Assembly: GCF_024124905.1 (NCBI RefSeq)
Contig: NZ_JAMXST010000005.1
Location: 124,001 to 188,000, forward strand
Reading direction: 5' to 3'
DNA from: Cellulosimicrobium cellulans
GTDB lineage: Bacteria; Actinomycetota; Actinomycetes; Actinomycetales; Cellulomonadaceae
Length of the DNA: 64,000 nucleotides
Part shown: one piece after another, positions 17,709 through 27,984 of the stretch
How the letters are laid out: each line of letters begins with the position of its first letter
How positions within the stretch are numbered: position 1 is the stretch's first letter
Notes under the pieces: generated by a model
What the model was told of the DNA's origin: nothing
Databases searched by the model: none
What the model saw: the letters and a program-made list of their open reading frames with translations, nothing else
Program-made: the position numbers and the translations under genes

Positions 17709-17770
17709 CGTCGCCGTGGGGGCCTCCGGATAGGCTCGGTCCACTGTGCCCGACCACGGAGGTGACGGTC

Positions 17771-18613
17771 ATGTCCACGCCCGACCAGAGCGACGCGACG
17801 CGCTCGGCCAGGGCCACCCTGCACGAGTGGGTCGCCGCGATCCCCACCCAGGAGCCGAGCCCGGCGCCGGACGGCGGCTCCGGCGTCCCCGACCCGCGCA
17901 CGTGGGTCGCGGCGCTCGCGCTCGAGGGGACGTGGCTCGGCCTCTACCAGGACGCGTACGCGCTCACCGAGGCCGAGTGGGAGGACCTGCTCGGCGACCT
18001 CTCCCGGTACGCGGACGTGCGTCCGCCCGCGAGCGCCGTCGTCTTCCGCGACGTGGACCTCGACGAGGACCCGTTCCGCGACGACGAGCGCCCGCTCGTG
18101 GACGCCGTCCTGCGGGTCGCGCTCGAGGAGGGCGTCGAGAACCTCACGCTCGCCGCGGTCGCGCGCCGCTGCGACCGCAGCGAGTCCACGCTGCTGGCGA
18201 TGTTCGGCGACGCGGAGACGCTGGTCGACGACGTCGCGCTCGAGGTGCTGCAGTCCGGGTTCGACGACCTGTCCCCGCTGCGCCTCGACCCGTCGCGCGC
18301 GGCGGTGGCCGCGTCCGTCGCGGCGCTGGACGACTCGCGCAAGGCCGCGGCGCTCCTGCGCCTGTACGCGCTCGGCGGCGTCGCGCGCGACGACGTCCCG
18401 GAGGGGCAGCACGAGGTGCACGCGCTCGTGCTGCGCGCGTGGCGCGAGGAGGGCGCGCCGTCGTCGCTCGTGCTCGCCGCGCTCGCGTGCGACGGCTGGC
18501 GCGCGGGCGAGCTGCAGCGGGCGCTGCTGTTCCCGCCCGCGCTGCCGGGCGCCGTCGTGCGCGAGCTGGCGCGCCTCGTCGACGACGCGGCGGGTCATTC
18601 CTCGAACCGGTAG
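17771..18613 (+). CDS. TetR-like regulator with an N-terminal extension
   Basis: 280 residues from ATG 17771, which has GGAGGTGA at proper distance; a GTG at 17762 lies inside that signal and is rejected. The helix-turn-helix of TetR type is not at the N-terminus but at about 107-155 (LVDAVLRVALEEGVENLTLAAVARRCDRSESTLLAMFG). It is preceded by about 100 residues of acidic, aromatic-containing sequence without a family I recognise, and followed by a helical C-terminal part. Its 3' end overlaps the convergent kdpE end by 19 bases. Target genes are unknown. The -10-like TAGGCT (17731-17736) lies upstream. Confidence 0.7.
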   Translation: MSTPDQSDATRSARATLHEWVAAIPTQEPSPAPDGGSGVPDPRTWVAALALEGTWLGLYQDAYALTEAEWEDLLGDLSRYADVRPPASAVVFRDVDLDEDPFRDDERPLVDAVLRVALEEGVENLTLAAVARRCDRSESTLLAMFGDAETLVDDVALEVLQSGFDDLSPLRLDPSRAAVAASVAALDDSRKAAALLRLYALGGVARDDVPEGQHEVHALVLRAWREEGAPSSLVLAALACDGWRAGELQRALLFPPALPGAVVRELARLVDDAAGHSSNR

Positions 18614-19293
18614 CCGATGCCGGGGCTCGTGATGAGGTGGCGCGGGGCCGCCGGGTCGTCCTCGATCTTGCGGCGGAGCTGCGCGAGGTAGACCCGCAGG
18701 TAGTGGGTGTCGCGCGTCGCGGTCGGCCCCCACACCTCGCGCAGGAGGTGCTCGCGCTCGACGACCCGCCCGCGCTGCGCGACGAGGATCTCGAGCAGGG
18801 CCCACTCGGTGGGGCTCAGCCGCACCTCGACGCCGCCGCGCAGGAGGCGGCGGCGGGCGAGGTCGATGTGCAGGTCGCCCGCCTCGACGACGGCGGACCC
18901 GTCCCGGGCGGTGCCCGCCGACCGCCGCACGGCGGCCCGCAGCCGCGCCATGAGCTCGGGCATCGCGAACGGCTTGGTGACGTAGTCGTCGGCGCCGGCG
19001 TCGAGCGCGTCGACCTTGTCGTCGCCGAGGTGGCGGGCGGAGAGCACGACGATCGGCACGGTGCTCCACGCGCGCACCGCGCGGATGACGTCGAAGCCGC
19101 TGAGGTCGGGCAGACCGAGGTCGAGGAGGATGACGTCGGGCGTGTCCGTCGCGACGAGGTCGATGCCCGCCCCGCCCGACGTGGCGGTGCTCACCCGCCA
19201 GCCGTGCGTGCGCAGCGTGATGGCGATGGCGCGCAGCAGGCCGGGGTCGTCGTCGACGACGAGGACGTGGTGGGTCGCCGGGTCGTCGCTCAC
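18595..19293 (-). CDS. kdpE: Kdp response regulator KdpE (OmpR family)
   Basis: 232 residues. The receiver domain (1-120) has the acidic pair VVDDDPGLL, the phospho-acceptor Asp in VILLDLGLPDL, Ser in VVLSARH and Lys in VTKPF. The C-terminal winged helix (about 130-230) has the OmpR pattern LSPTEWALLEILVAQRGRVV and RVYLAQLRRKIE. It is the last gene of the kdp operon; its ATG overlaps the kdpD stop (ATGA). Activated by KdpD under potassium limitation or osmotic stress, it should act at the direct repeats at 26831-26870. Confidence 0.96.
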   Translation of the reverse strand: MSDDPATHHVLVVDDDPGLLRAIAITLRTHGWRVSTATSGGAGIDLVATDTPDVILLDLGLPDLSGFDVIRAVRAWSTVPIVVLSARHLGDDKVDALDAGADDYVTKPFAMPELMARLRAAVRRSAGTARDGSAVVEAGDLHIDLARRRLLRGGVEVRLSPTEWALLEILVAQRGRVVEREHLLREVWGPTATRDTHYLRVYLAQLRRKIEDDPAAPRHLITSPGIGYRFEE

Positions 19294-21884
19294 GCGCTCT
19301 CCTCCCGCTCGGGGCGTGCCGCGTCGCGCGGCGCGACGGGGACGGTCAGGACCATGGTGAGGCCTCCGCCCGGGGTGTCCTCGGGGACGAGGGTCGCCCC
19401 GACGGCGCGGGAGAACCCGCGCGCGACGGCGAGCCCGAGCCCGACGCCGTGGCCGGCAGCGTCACCGAGCCGCTGGAAGGACTCGAACATCCGTTCCTTG
19501 GCCTCGTCGGGCACCCCGGGCCCGAGGTCGACGACCCGCACCTCGACGATCCCGCCCGAGGCGGACGCCCGGACGCGGACGGGCTCGCCCGGGGGCGCGA
19601 ACCGCACCGCGTTGGCGACGACGTTCGCGACGACGCGCTCGAGCAGGCCGGGGTCGGTGCGCACCAGCGGCAGGTCCTCGGGCACGTCGAGCACGACGCG
19701 CGGGCCGTGCGGCTCGACCGCGACCGGCACGATCTCCTCGAGCGAGACGTCGCGCAGGACCGGGGCGACGGAGCCCGTCTGCAGGCGCGAGAGGTCGAGC
19801 AGGTTGTCGATGAGCTGTTCGAGCCGCCCGGTCTCGGACGCCGCGGTCTCGACGAGCGCCGTCCGGTCCTGCGGCTCCAGGACCGCCTCGGGCGAGCGCA
19901 GCCCGTCGACCGCGGCGCGGATCGCGGCGAGCGGGGTGCGCAGGTCGTGCGAGACGGCGGCGAGCAGCGCCGTGCGGGTCGCGTCCGCCTCGGCCAGGAC
20001 GGCGGCTCGAGCCGCCTCCTCGCGCAGCCGGCGGTACTCCAGCACGATGCCCGCCTGCGCGCCGAACGCCTCGAGCACCTGGCGGTCGCCCGCGGGCAGC
20101 GGACGGCCGTCGAGCACGAGCCGGAGGTCGTCGTCGACGCTCACCACGGTCCGGGTCTCGTCATCGCCCCCGGGGCGTCGTCGGGACCCGCTCCCGGCCG
20201 GCCCCCCGGTGTCGGCGGCGCGGTCCGCGACCGCGATGGTCGACCACTCGCGCCCGCGCCCGTCCGCGCGCGACCGCTCCTCGATCGCGACCCGCCGGAG
20301 CTGGAAGGTCTGGGCCAGCCGACCGACGACGGCCTCGGCCGTGTCCTCCCCGGACAGGACCGAGCGGGACAGCGCGGCGAGGGTCGACGCCTCCGCCCGC
20401 GCCCGGTAGGCCTGCACCGTGCGCCGGGCCGAGAGGTCGACGACCGACGCGACCGCGGCCGCGACGAGCACGAACACGAGCAGGGCGAGCAGGTTCTCCG
20501 GGTCGGCCACGGTGAGCAGCCCCGTGGGCGGCGTGAAGAACCAGTTGAGGCACAGGAACGAGACGACGGCGCAGGCCAGCGCGGGCCACATGCCGCCGAC
20601 GAGCGCGACGCCGACCGACAGCGCCAGGAAGAGCATGACCTGCGTCGACAGCCCGACCGCTCCCCGAGCGGCGTCGAGCAGGGCCGTGAGTCCCGCCGGG
20701 CCGGCGACGGCGAGCACGAACCCCGCGACGCGCCGCCGGGCGGACAACGGGCTCCAGCCGCGCCGCGCGACCCGTCCCGACCGGGCCCGCTCGTGCGTCA
20801 CGAGGTGCACGTCGAGCGAGCCCGAGAGCCGGGCGATCTCCGCGCTCGTGGACCCGAGGAACGCCTCGCGCCACCGCGAGCGCCGCGAGACGCCGACGAC
20901 CACCATCGTCGCGTTCGCGCCGTGCGCGAAGTCGACGACGGCCGACGCGACGTCCTCCCCCACGACGGTGTGGAACGTCCCGCCGAGGGACTCGACGAGG
21001 GCGCGGTCGGCGGCGATCGCCGCGGGCGAGGCCGTGGGCAGGCCGTCGGTCGCGAGCACGTGCACGGCGAGGAGCTCGGACCCCGCCGCCCGCTCGGCGA
21101 TGCGGGCGCCGCGACGCAGCAGCGTCGCGCTCTCGGGCCCGCCGGTCACGGCCACGACGACGCGCTCGCGCGCCGGCCACGTCCCGGAGATCGCGTGGTC
21201 GGCGCGGTACCGCGTGAGGGCGTCGTCGACGCGGTCCGCGAGCCACAGGAGCGCGAGCTCGCGCAGCGCCGTGAGGTTGCCCTCGCGGAAGTACGAGGAC
21301 AGCGACGCGTCGATCTGCTCGGCCCGGTACACGTTCCCGTGCGCGAGCCGCCGCCGCAGCGCCTGGGGCGAGAGGTCGACGAGCTGGATCTGGTCGGCCT
21401 CGCGCACCACGTGGTCGGGGACGGTCTCGCGCTGCCGCACCCCCGTGATCGCCTCGACGTCCTCCGTGAGCGACTCCAGGTGCTGCACGTTCACCGTCGT
21501 CACGACGTCGATCCCGGCCGCCAGCAGGTCGTGCACGTCCTGCCACCGCTTGGCGTGGCGCGAGCCCGGCGCGTTCGTGTGGGCGAGCTCGTCGACGAGC
21601 GCGACGTCCGGGTCGCGTGCGACGACGGCGTCGACGTCGAGCTCGGTGAGCTCGACGCCCCGGTGCCCGACGGCGCGGCGCGGGACCACCTCGAGGTCGC
21701 CGATCTTCGCCGCCGTGGCGGGGCGCCCGTGCGTCTCGACGAGGCCCACCACGACGTCGGTCCCGCGGGACCGGCGACGGTGCGCCTCGTCGAGCATCGC
21801 GAACGTCTTGCCGACGCCCGGCGCGGCGCCGAGGTAGACCGTCAGCCTCCCCCGGCGCCGCCCGTCAGGCGTGTCGGCACTCAT
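19290..21884 (-). CDS. kdpD: Potassium sensor histidine kinase KdpD
   Basis: 864 residues, the usual length. N-terminal KdpD sensor domain with Walker A GAAPGVGKT (19-27), a universal-stress-like domain (about 225-350), four membrane helices (about 365-475), a GAF region, the H-box AVSHDLRTPLAAIRAA (phosphorylated His near 645) and a HATPase domain with N-box VANVVANAVRFA and G1 DLGPGVPDEAKE. It senses potassium and ionic state and phosphorylates KdpE. It lies 24 bases after kdpC. Confidence 0.96.
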   Translation of the reverse strand: MSADTPDGRRRGRLTVYLGAAPGVGKTFAMLDEAHRRRSRGTDVVVGLVETHGRPATAAKIGDLEVVPRRAVGHRGVELTELDVDAVVARDPDVALVDELAHTNAPGSRHAKRWQDVHDLLAAGIDVVTTVNVQHLESLTEDVEAITGVRQRETVPDHVVREADQIQLVDLSPQALRRRLAHGNVYRAEQIDASLSSYFREGNLTALRELALLWLADRVDDALTRYRADHAISGTWPARERVVVAVTGGPESATLLRRGARIAERAAGSELLAVHVLATDGLPTASPAAIAADRALVESLGGTFHTVVGEDVASAVVDFAHGANATMVVVGVSRRSRWREAFLGSTSAEIARLSGSLDVHLVTHERARSGRVARRGWSPLSARRRVAGFVLAVAGPAGLTALLDAARGAVGLSTQVMLFLALSVGVALVGGMWPALACAVVSFLCLNWFFTPPTGLLTVADPENLLALLVFVLVAAAVASVVDLSARRTVQAYRARAEASTLAALSRSVLSGEDTAEAVVGRLAQTFQLRRVAIEERSRADGRGREWSTIAVADRAADTGGPAGSGSRRRPGGDDETRTVVSVDDDLRLVLDGRPLPAGDRQVLEAFGAQAGIVLEYRRLREEAARAAVLAEADATRTALLAAVSHDLRTPLAAIRAAVDGLRSPEAVLEPQDRTALVETAASETGRLEQLIDNLLDLSRLQTGSVAPVLRDVSLEEIVPVAVEPHGPRVVLDVPEDLPLVRTDPGLLERVVANVVANAVRFAPPGEPVRVRASASGGIVEVRVVDLGPGVPDEAKERMFESFQRLGDAAGHGVGLGLAVARGFSRAVGATLVPEDTPGGGLTMVLTVPVAPRDAARPEREESA

Positions 21885-21908
21885 GTGCGCAGTCCATCAC
21901 GTCGCACG

Positions 21909-22625
21909 TCAGGGCGCGTCCGAGCCGTCGGTCCCGGCCGGCGCCAGGTCCTCGAGCGCGAGGTTGAGCGCGAGCACGTTCACGCGCGGGTCGCCCAGCA
22001 CGCCGGCCACGCGCCCGGCTGCGGCGTCGTCGACGAGCGCGCGCACCGCCGCCGGGTCGAGCCCGCGCGCGGCCGCGACGCGGTCGACCTGCTGGTACGC
22101 GTACGCGGGCGACACGTGCGGGTCGAGGCCCGAGGCCGACGCCGTCAGGGCGTCCGGCGGGACCGTCGCCGGGTCGACGCCGTCCTCCGCGGCGACGGCC
22201 GCCCGGCGCGCCTCGATCGCGGCGACGAGCTCGGGGTTGTTCGGCCCCAGGTTCGACCCCGCGGACGCGAGGGTGTCGTAGCCCTCCCCGGCCGCCGACG
22301 GGCGGCCGTGGAACCACTCGGGCGCGGTCCCCGGCTCGCCGAACGCCTGGCCGACGAGCACGGACCCGACGACCGGGGCGCCGCCCGCCCCGGCGTCGTC
22401 GACCGACGAGGCCCGGGTGCCGTCGGCGCGGACGAGCGAGCCGTCGGCCTGCCACCCGAAGGCGGCCTGGCCGACGCCCGTCACCGCGAGCGGGTAGAGC
22501 CCGCCGAGCAGGAGCGTCATGAGGAGCAGGACGCGCAGCCCCGCCCACGACTGCCGGACGAAGGAGACGGCGCCGCCGGCGGTCGACGGGCGGCCTCCGG
22601 ACGGGACCTGCGAGGAGCTGGGCAC
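21909..22625 (-). CDS. kdpC: Potassium-transporting ATPase subunit KdpC
   Basis: 238 residues from a GTG at 22625 with AGGAA seven bases ahead. One N-terminal membrane helix (about 30-52, LRVLLLMTLLLGGLYPLAVTG) and a periplasmic-type domain with the KdpC motifs SVLVGQAF, EWFHGRPSA, SAGSNLGPNN, DALTASASGLDPHVSP and RGLDPAAVRALV. KdpC contacts KdpA and KdpB and helps ATP binding. It is longer than E. coli KdpC by about 45 residues, mostly at the N-terminus and near the linker region. Confidence 0.96.
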   Translation of the reverse strand: MPSSSQVPSGGRPSTAGGAVSFVRQSWAGLRVLLLMTLLLGGLYPLAVTGVGQAAFGWQADGSLVRADGTRASSVDDAGAGGAPVVGSVLVGQAFGEPGTAPEWFHGRPSAAGEGYDTLASAGSNLGPNNPELVAAIEARRAAVAAEDGVDPATVPPDALTASASGLDPHVSPAYAYQQVDRVAAARGLDPAAVRALVDDAAAGRVAGVLGDPRVNVLALNLALEDLAPAGTDGSDAP

Positions 22626-22648
22626 GGGAGTTCCTTTCGGCACCGGGA

Positions 22649-24847
22649 TCAGAAGCCCGGGAGGAGGGAGACGAGGAGGTCGACGAGCTTGATCCCGACG
22701 AACGGCGCCACGAGGCCGCCGAGCCCGTAGATCAGCAGGTTGCGCCGGAGCAGCGCCGACGCGGACGCCGGGCGGTAACGCACCCCGCGCAGCGCGAGCG
22801 GGACGAGGACCACGATGATCAGGGCGTTGAAGATCACCGCGGAGAGGATCGCGGACTGCGGGCTGGACAGGCGCATGACGTTGAGCACCTCGAGCGCGGG
22901 GAACACGCCCAGGAACATCGCGGGCAGGATCGCGAAGTACTTCGCGACGTCGTTCGCGACGGAGAACGTGGTGAGCGCGCCGCGCGTGATGAGGAGCTGC
23001 TTGCCGATCTCGACGATCTCCAGGAGCTTCGTCGGGTTCGAGTCGAGGTCGACCATGTTGCCCGCCTCCTTGGCGGCGGTCGTCCCCGTGTTCATCGCGA
23101 CGCCGACGTCGGACTGGGCCAGCGCGGGCGCGTCGTTCGTGCCGTCGCCGGCCATCGCGACGAGGCGACCGCCCTCCTGCTCGCGCCGGATGAGGGCGAG
23201 CTTGTCCTCCGGCGTCGCCTCGGCGAGGACGTCGTCCACGCCCGCCTCGGCGGCGATGGCCCGCGCCGTGATCGCGTTGTCGCCCGTCACCATGACGCTC
23301 CGGATGCCCATCGCGCGGAGCTGGTCGAATCGCTCGCGCAGCCCGTCCTTGACGACGTCCTTGAGCCGGACGACGCCGAGCACGCGCGCCGGACCGTCCG
23401 CCACCTGCTCGGCCACCACGAGCGGCGTCCCGCCCTGCCCGCTCACCGTCTCCACGTGGGCCGCGAGCTCGTCCGTCTCCGGACCCGTCACGCTCCCGCC
23501 CGTCGAGTGCACCCACCGCTGCACCGCCGAGCCGGCGCCCTTGCGCACGCGCCGCACGCCGCCGTCGGGCGAGTGCAGGTCCACGCCCGACATCCGGGTC
23601 TGGGCCGTGAACGGGATGAACTCCGCGCCCGCGGTCTCCCGGACCAGGTCCGCCGCGGGACGCCCGTCCATCGACGTCACAAGGTCGACGATGCTGCGCC
23701 CCTCCGGGGTCTCGTCGGACAGCGAGGCCAGGCGCGCCGCGTCGGCGAGCTCCGCCGCGCTCACGTGGCCCACCGGCAGCACCTCGGTCGCGAACCGGTT
23801 GCCGTGCGTGATCGTGCCGGTCTTGTCGAGCAGCAGCACGTCGACGTCGCCCGCCGCCTCGACCGCGCGGCCCGACATCGCGAGCACGTTGCGCCGGACC
23901 AGGCGGTCCATGCCCGCGATGCCGATCGCGGACAGCAGCGCACCGATCGTCGTCGGGATGAGGCACACGAGGAGCGCGACCAGCACCACGAGCGACTGCC
24001 GTGCCCCCGAGTACACCGCGAACGGCTGGAGCGTCGCGACGGCGAGCACGAACACGATCGTCAGCGAGGTGAGCAGCACGTTGAGCGCGATCTCGTTCGG
24101 GGTGCGCTGGCGCTCGCTGCCCTCGACGAGCGCGATCATCCGGTCGACGAACGTCTGGCCGGCCGGTGCCGTGATCCGCACGACGATGCGGTCGGACAGC
24201 ACGACCGTCCCGCCCGTGACCGCCGAGCGGTCCCCGCCCGACTCGCGGATCACCGGCGCGGACTCCCCCGTGATGGCCGACTCGTCGACCGACGCGACGC
24301 CCTCGATCACGTCGCCGTCGCCCGGGATCGTCTCCCCCGCGACGACCACGACGACGTCACCCACCCGCAGGCTGGACGACGGCACGTCGACCGTCGGCAG
24401 CAGGTGCAGGCTGGACCCCGCGGTGAGCGTGTCGGTCGGCGCGTCCACACGGCGCGCCGTGGTGCTGCGCTGCGTCGCGCGCAGGCTCGACGCCTGCGCC
24501 TTGCCGCGCGACTCCGCGACCGACTCGGCGAGGGTCGCGAACAGGACCGTCGCCCACAGCCACGCCGCGACGAGGACCGAGAACAGGTCCGGGTCCAGCG
24601 CCGCGAGGACCGTCGTCGCGACGGCACCGATCTCCACGACGAACAGGACCGGCGACCGGTACAGCACGCGCGGGTCGAGCTTGCGCACCGCGGCCGGCAG
24701 CGCCGCGCCCACCTGCGCGAGGGACAGCGCCCGCGGCGCGCGACGCCCGCCGCGGTGGTCGTCGTGGTGCGCGCCGTCGTCGGGCGCCCCCGCGGGGGAC
24801 GCCGGGGTGCCGGGCAGCTGAGGGACGGAAGCGAGCGGGGTGCTCAT
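22649..24847 (-). CDS. kdpB: Potassium-transporting ATPase ATP-binding subunit KdpB
   Basis: 732 residues from ATG 24847, overlapping the kdpA stop by ATGA. P-type ATPase with the phosphorylated Asp in [10 protein letters not shown], the actuator motif [11 protein letters not shown], the nucleotide-binding segment [13 protein letters not shown] and hinge [16 protein letters not shown]. About seven membrane helices. The first 60 residues are a His/Asp/Gly-rich tail longer than in E. coli. It hydrolyses ATP to drive potassium uptake through KdpA. Confidence 0.97.
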   Translation of the reverse strand: MSTPLASVPQLPGTPASPAGAPDDGAHHDDHRGGRRAPRALSLAQVGAALPAAVRKLDPRVLYRSPVLFVVEIGAVATTVLAALDPDLFSVLVAAWLWATVLFATLAESVAESRGKAQASSLRATQRSTTARRVDAPTDTLTAGSSLHLLPTVDVPSSSLRVGDVVVVVAGETIPGDGDVIEGVASVDESAITGESAPVIRESGGDRSAVTGGTVVLSDRIVVRITAPAGQTFVDRMIALVEGSERQRTPNEIALNVLLTSLTIVFVLAVATLQPFAVYSGARQSLVVLVALLVCLIPTTIGALLSAIGIAGMDRLVRRNVLAMSGRAVEAAGDVDVLLLDKTGTITHGNRFATEVLPVGHVSAAELADAARLASLSDETPEGRSIVDLVTSMDGRPAADLVRETAGAEFIPFTAQTRMSGVDLHSPDGGVRRVRKGAGSAVQRWVHSTGGSVTGPETDELAAHVETVSGQGGTPLVVAEQVADGPARVLGVVRLKDVVKDGLRERFDQLRAMGIRSVMVTGDNAITARAIAAEAGVDDVLAEATPEDKLALIRREQEGGRLVAMAGDGTNDAPALAQSDVGVAMNTGTTAAKEAGNMVDLDSNPTKLLEIVEIGKQLLITRGALTTFSVANDVAKYFAILPAMFLGVFPALEVLNVMRLSSPQSAILSAVIFNALIIVVLVPLALRGVRYRPASASALLRRNLLIYGLGGLVAPFVGIKLVDLLVSLLPGF

Positions 24848-26535
24848 GACAGGGACTCCACGACAGGACCGAGGGACAGGACGGGGACGAAGGTGAGGCC
24901 GACGACCACCAGCGCGACCGTGCCGAGCAGGCCGACGAACAGCGGCTGGTGGGTCGGCAGCGTGCCGGCCGACGGCGGCACCGAGCGCTGCGAGGCGAGG
25001 CGCCCCGCGAGGGCGAGGACGAGCGCGATGGGGACGAACCGGCCGACGAGCATCGCGAGCCCGAGGAGCGTGTTGTAGTACGGCGTCCCGGCCGACAGCC
25101 CGGCGAACGCGGAGCCGTTGTTGTTCCCGGCCGACGCGAAGGCGTACAGCACCTCGGTGAGCCCGTGCGGGCCGCCCTCCTGCTGACCGGCGAGGCCGTC
25201 GGGCAGGACCACGGAGAGCGCCGTGCCGACGAGCACGACCGCCGGGGTCGTCAGGACGTAGAGCGCGACGAGCGTGATCTCCTGGCGGCCGATCTTCTTG
25301 CCCAGGTACTCGGGCGTGCGACCCACCATGAGGCCCGCGACGAACACCGCGACGACGGCGAGCACGAGCATCCCGTACAGCCCCGCGCCCACGCCGCCGG
25401 GGGCGATCTCGCCGAGGAGCATGTTGAAGAGGACGACGCCGCCCCCCGGTGCGGTGAGCGAGTCGTGCATCGCGTTGACCGCGCCCGTCGACGTGCCGGT
25501 CGTCGCGGTCGCGAAGAGGGCGCTCGCGGCGAGGCCGAACCGGGTCTCCTTGCCCTCGAGCGCGGCGCCCGCGGCGTGCGGGGCGGCACCCGGCCCGGCG
25601 AGCTCCGCCCAGGTGGTCAGCGCGAGCGCGACGGCGAACAGCCCGGCCATCGCGCCGAGGACGGCCCAGCCCTGACGGCGGTCGCCCACCATGAGGCCGA
25701 ACGTGCGCGGGAGCGTGAACGGGATCAGCAGGATGAGGAAGATCTCGAAGACGTTGGTGAACGGGTTCGGGTTCTCCAGCGGGTGCGCCGAGTTCGCGTT
25801 GAAGAACCCGCCGCCGTTGGTCCCCAGCTCCTTGATGGCCTCCTGGGACGCGACCGGACCGCCGAGGACGTGCTGCGTGCCGCCGGCGAGCGTCTCGACC
25901 GCGGTGTGCGGGCTGAGGTTCTGGACGACGCCGTTCGCCACGAGCACGACCGCGGCGACGAACGCGATCGGCAGGAGGATCCGCACGACGGAGCGGGTGA
26001 GGTCGGTCCAGAAGTTGCCGACCCGCGCGTCGGTCCCCGAGCGGGCGAACCCGCGCACGAGCGCGATCGCGACCGACATCCCGACGGCGGCCGAGACGAA
26101 GTTCTGCACGGCGAGGCCGGCCATCTGCAGGAGGTGGCCCGCGGCCGCCTCGCCGGAGTACCACTGCCAGTTCGTGTTCGTCACGAACGAGACCGCGGTG
26201 TTCCACGCGCCCGCGGGGTCCAGCCCCGTGAACCCGAGGTTCATCGGCAGGTGGTCCTGGAGCCGGCCGAGCCCGTAGAGGAACAGGACCGAGGCGAGCG
26301 AGAAGCCCAGCACGGAGAAGAGGTAGGTGCTCCACCGCTGCTCCGCGTCGGGGTCCACGCGCGCCAGCCGGTAGCCCGCGCGCTCCACCCGCAGGTGGCG
26401 CGACGAGGTGTACACGCGTGCCATGTACGCACCGAGCGGCGCGTGCACCGCCGCGAGCGCCGCGACGAGGAGCGCGACCTGACCGACGGCCGCCCACACG
26501 ACCGCGGCGTCGACCGTCGTCGGCACGGCGCTCAC
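24844..26535 (-). CDS. kdpA: Potassium-transporting ATPase potassium-binding subunit KdpA
   Basis: 563 residues from a GTG at 26535 that overlaps the kdpF stop (GTGA). About ten membrane helices. The selectivity-filter loops are recognisable: [38 protein letters not shown] and [12 protein letters not shown]. It is the SKT-type channel-like subunit that binds potassium with high affinity. The other GTG at 26526 would lose only three residues. Confidence 0.97.
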   Translation of the reverse strand: MSAVPTTVDAAVVWAAVGQVALLVAALAAVHAPLGAYMARVYTSSRHLRVERAGYRLARVDPDAEQRWSTYLFSVLGFSLASVLFLYGLGRLQDHLPMNLGFTGLDPAGAWNTAVSFVTNTNWQWYSGEAAAGHLLQMAGLAVQNFVSAAVGMSVAIALVRGFARSGTDARVGNFWTDLTRSVVRILLPIAFVAAVVLVANGVVQNLSPHTAVETLAGGTQHVLGGPVASQEAIKELGTNGGGFFNANSAHPLENPNPFTNVFEIFLILLIPFTLPRTFGLMVGDRRQGWAVLGAMAGLFAVALALTTWAELAGPGAAPHAAGAALEGKETRFGLAASALFATATTGTSTGAVNAMHDSLTAPGGGVVLFNMLLGEIAPGGVGAGLYGMLVLAVVAVFVAGLMVGRTPEYLGKKIGRQEITLVALYVLTTPAVVLVGTALSVVLPDGLAGQQEGGPHGLTEVLYAFASAGNNNGSAFAGLSAGTPYYNTLLGLAMLVGRFVPIALVLALAGRLASQRSVPPSAGTLPTHQPLFVGLLGTVALVVVGLTFVPVLSLGPVVESLS

Positions 26536-26621
26536 CGGGCCCGGTCGCTGCGGAGCAGCGCGACGAAGAGGTAGCCCAGCACGGCGACGACGGCGCCGAG
26601 CGCGATCCAGTCGAGGATCAT
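26532..26621 (-). CDS. kdpF: KdpF small membrane subunit
   Basis: 29 residues: [19 protein letters not shown] then [10 protein letters not shown], one membrane helix with a basic C-terminus, the standard KdpF form. Its ATG shares one base with the stop of the small upstream gene and its stop overlaps the kdpA GTG. KdpF stabilises the KdpABC complex. It is too short for most gene finders. Confidence 0.9.
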   Translation of the reverse strand: MILDWIALGAVVAVLGYLFVALLRSDRAR

Positions 26622-26716
26622 CACCGGGTGCCTCCCGAGGAGCCGTGACGACGCGCGACGAGCGCGACCGTCGCGAAGAACGCGACGGTGAGGAGGAGGA
26701 AGGCCAGGTCGGCCAT
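26621..26716 (-). CDS. Small single-helix membrane protein heading the kdp operon
   Basis: 31 residues, [20 protein letters not shown] followed by a basic tail [11 protein letters not shown]. One membrane helix, with the C-terminus probably in the cytosol. Translation is coupled to kdpF (TGATG overlap). Similar tiny frames of the type LAxxLLTVAFF occur before kdpF in other actinobacteria as far as I recall; no function is assigned. Its position as first gene of a fully overlapping set suggests a further accessory subunit of the Kdp complex. Confidence 0.7.
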   Translation of the reverse strand: MADLAFLLLTVAFFATVALVARRHGSSGGTR

Positions 26717-26797
26717 GGTGGGAACGCCTTCTCGACGACGGTCGGCCGGCGCTCGTGGCGGGCGCCCTGCCGGCACCCGGAACCCGGGCGCACTGCC

Positions 26798-26870
26798 GTT
26801 CTACGCCCGGCCGGAGGGATCCGGACGGGGCTCTGACGGAACCTTGACGCCCTCTGCCGGAACCTTGACG
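26798..26870 (-). promoter_or_regulatory. kdp promoter with two direct repeats, candidate KdpE site
   Basis: CTCTGACGGAACCTTGACG (26831-26849) and CTCTGCCGGAACCTTGACG (26852-26870) are 19-base direct repeats with one mismatch, 21 bases (two helix turns) apart. On the minus strand a -10-like TAGAAC lies at 26803-26798, so the repeats occupy about -40 to -80. OmpR-family regulators such as KdpE bind such tandem repeats. Confidence 0.65.
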
Positions 26871-26914
26871 GGGCGCCGCGCCGACGGCCCGCGCCCGCCT
26901 GGCACGATGGCGCC

Positions 26915-27880
26915 ATGCTGACTGTGCGGGTCACCGCGGGGCACGACCTCGCCGAACGTCTGCGTCCCGTCCTCGACGCCGACCCCACCGTGTGCGACCT
27001 GGCGGTCGTGCCCGGCGCGGCGCTCGAGGGGCGCGGCGACGTCCTCTGGTTCGAGATGGCGCGGGAGAACGCGAACAACGTCATGCGGACGCTCCGGCAC
27101 GCGGGCGTCCCGGCCGACGGGAGCATCGTCGTCACGGAGCCGGTGACGGTCGTGTCGGACGCCGCGGTCGCGGCCGAGCGGGCGGCCCCCGGCCATCCCG
27201 CCGACGGGGTGCTGTGGGCGCAGCTCGCGGACGCGTCGCGCGAGGACTCCCGGCCCTCCGCCACGTTCTTCGTGTTCCTGCTGCTCGCGACCCTCATCGC
27301 GGGGGTCGGTCGCCTGCTGGACCAGCCCATCCTCATCATCGGGGCCATGGTCGTCGGGCCGGAGTTCGCCCCCATCGCGGCGATCTGCTACGCGGTCGTG
27401 CGACGGCGGCGCGGGATCGCCGGGTCGGCGCTGGCGACGCTCCTCGGCGGGTTCGCGGGGTGCGCCGCGGTCGCCTGGGCGGTGTGGAGCCTCGCCTACG
27501 CGGCGGGCCTCATCACGTTCGAGCAGGCGACGACCGGGGCGCAGACGGAGTTCATCGTGTCGCCCGACGCGTGGTCCTTCGTCATCGCGCTCCTCGCGGG
27601 CGTCGCGGGTGTGCTCTCGCTCACCACGGCCAAGTCGGCCGCGCTCGTCGGCGTCTTCATCTCCATCACGACGGTGCCCGCCGTCGGGACGATCGGCCTG
27701 ACCCTCGCGGTCGGGGCGTGGGACGAGGCGCTCGGCGCGGGCGTCCAGCTCCTCGTGAACGTCGCCGGGCTGCTCGTCGCCGGCATCGCGACGCTGTTCG
27801 TCCAGCTCCACCTCGGACGCCGGCTGGGCCGCGCGCGCCCGCTCCGGGTCCGCCCTGGCGGCGGTCCCGACGCCCGCTGA
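26915..27880 (+). CDS. DUF389 family membrane protein
   Basis: 321 residues. A soluble N-terminal domain (about 1-100) precedes six to seven membrane helices. The DUF389 signature lies in the first helices: [20 protein letters not shown] and [19 protein letters not shown]. Further helices include [20 protein letters not shown] and [20 protein letters not shown]. The family's transport role is not defined. It is divergent from the kdp operon, sharing its 200-base promoter region, so it could be co-regulated by KdpE, but that is only positional. Confidence 0.85.
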   Translation: MLTVRVTAGHDLAERLRPVLDADPTVCDLAVVPGAALEGRGDVLWFEMARENANNVMRTLRHAGVPADGSIVVTEPVTVVSDAAVAAERAAPGHPADGVLWAQLADASREDSRPSATFFVFLLLATLIAGVGRLLDQPILIIGAMVVGPEFAPIAAICYAVVRRRRGIAGSALATLLGGFAGCAAVAWAVWSLAYAAGLITFEQATTGAQTEFIVSPDAWSFVIALLAGVAGVLSLTTAKSAALVGVFISITTVPAVGTIGLTLAVGAWDEALGAGVQLLVNVAGLLVAGIATLFVQLHLGRRLGRARPLRVRPGGGPDAR

Positions 27881-27984
27881 CGCGAAGGACGCGGGTGCTC
27901 CTCGTGGGGAGATCGTGACGACCGCGTGACCGACACCCCGACGACCTGGGCACGGGCCGCCGTCGGGCCTCTAGGATGTGCCGC

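Noticed and set aside
17193-17744. Minus-strand frame with repeated DLYLALP units
   Set aside because: It is an artefact of array 1 and of the antisense of the ABC permease gene. Codon pattern and conservation belong to the plus strand.
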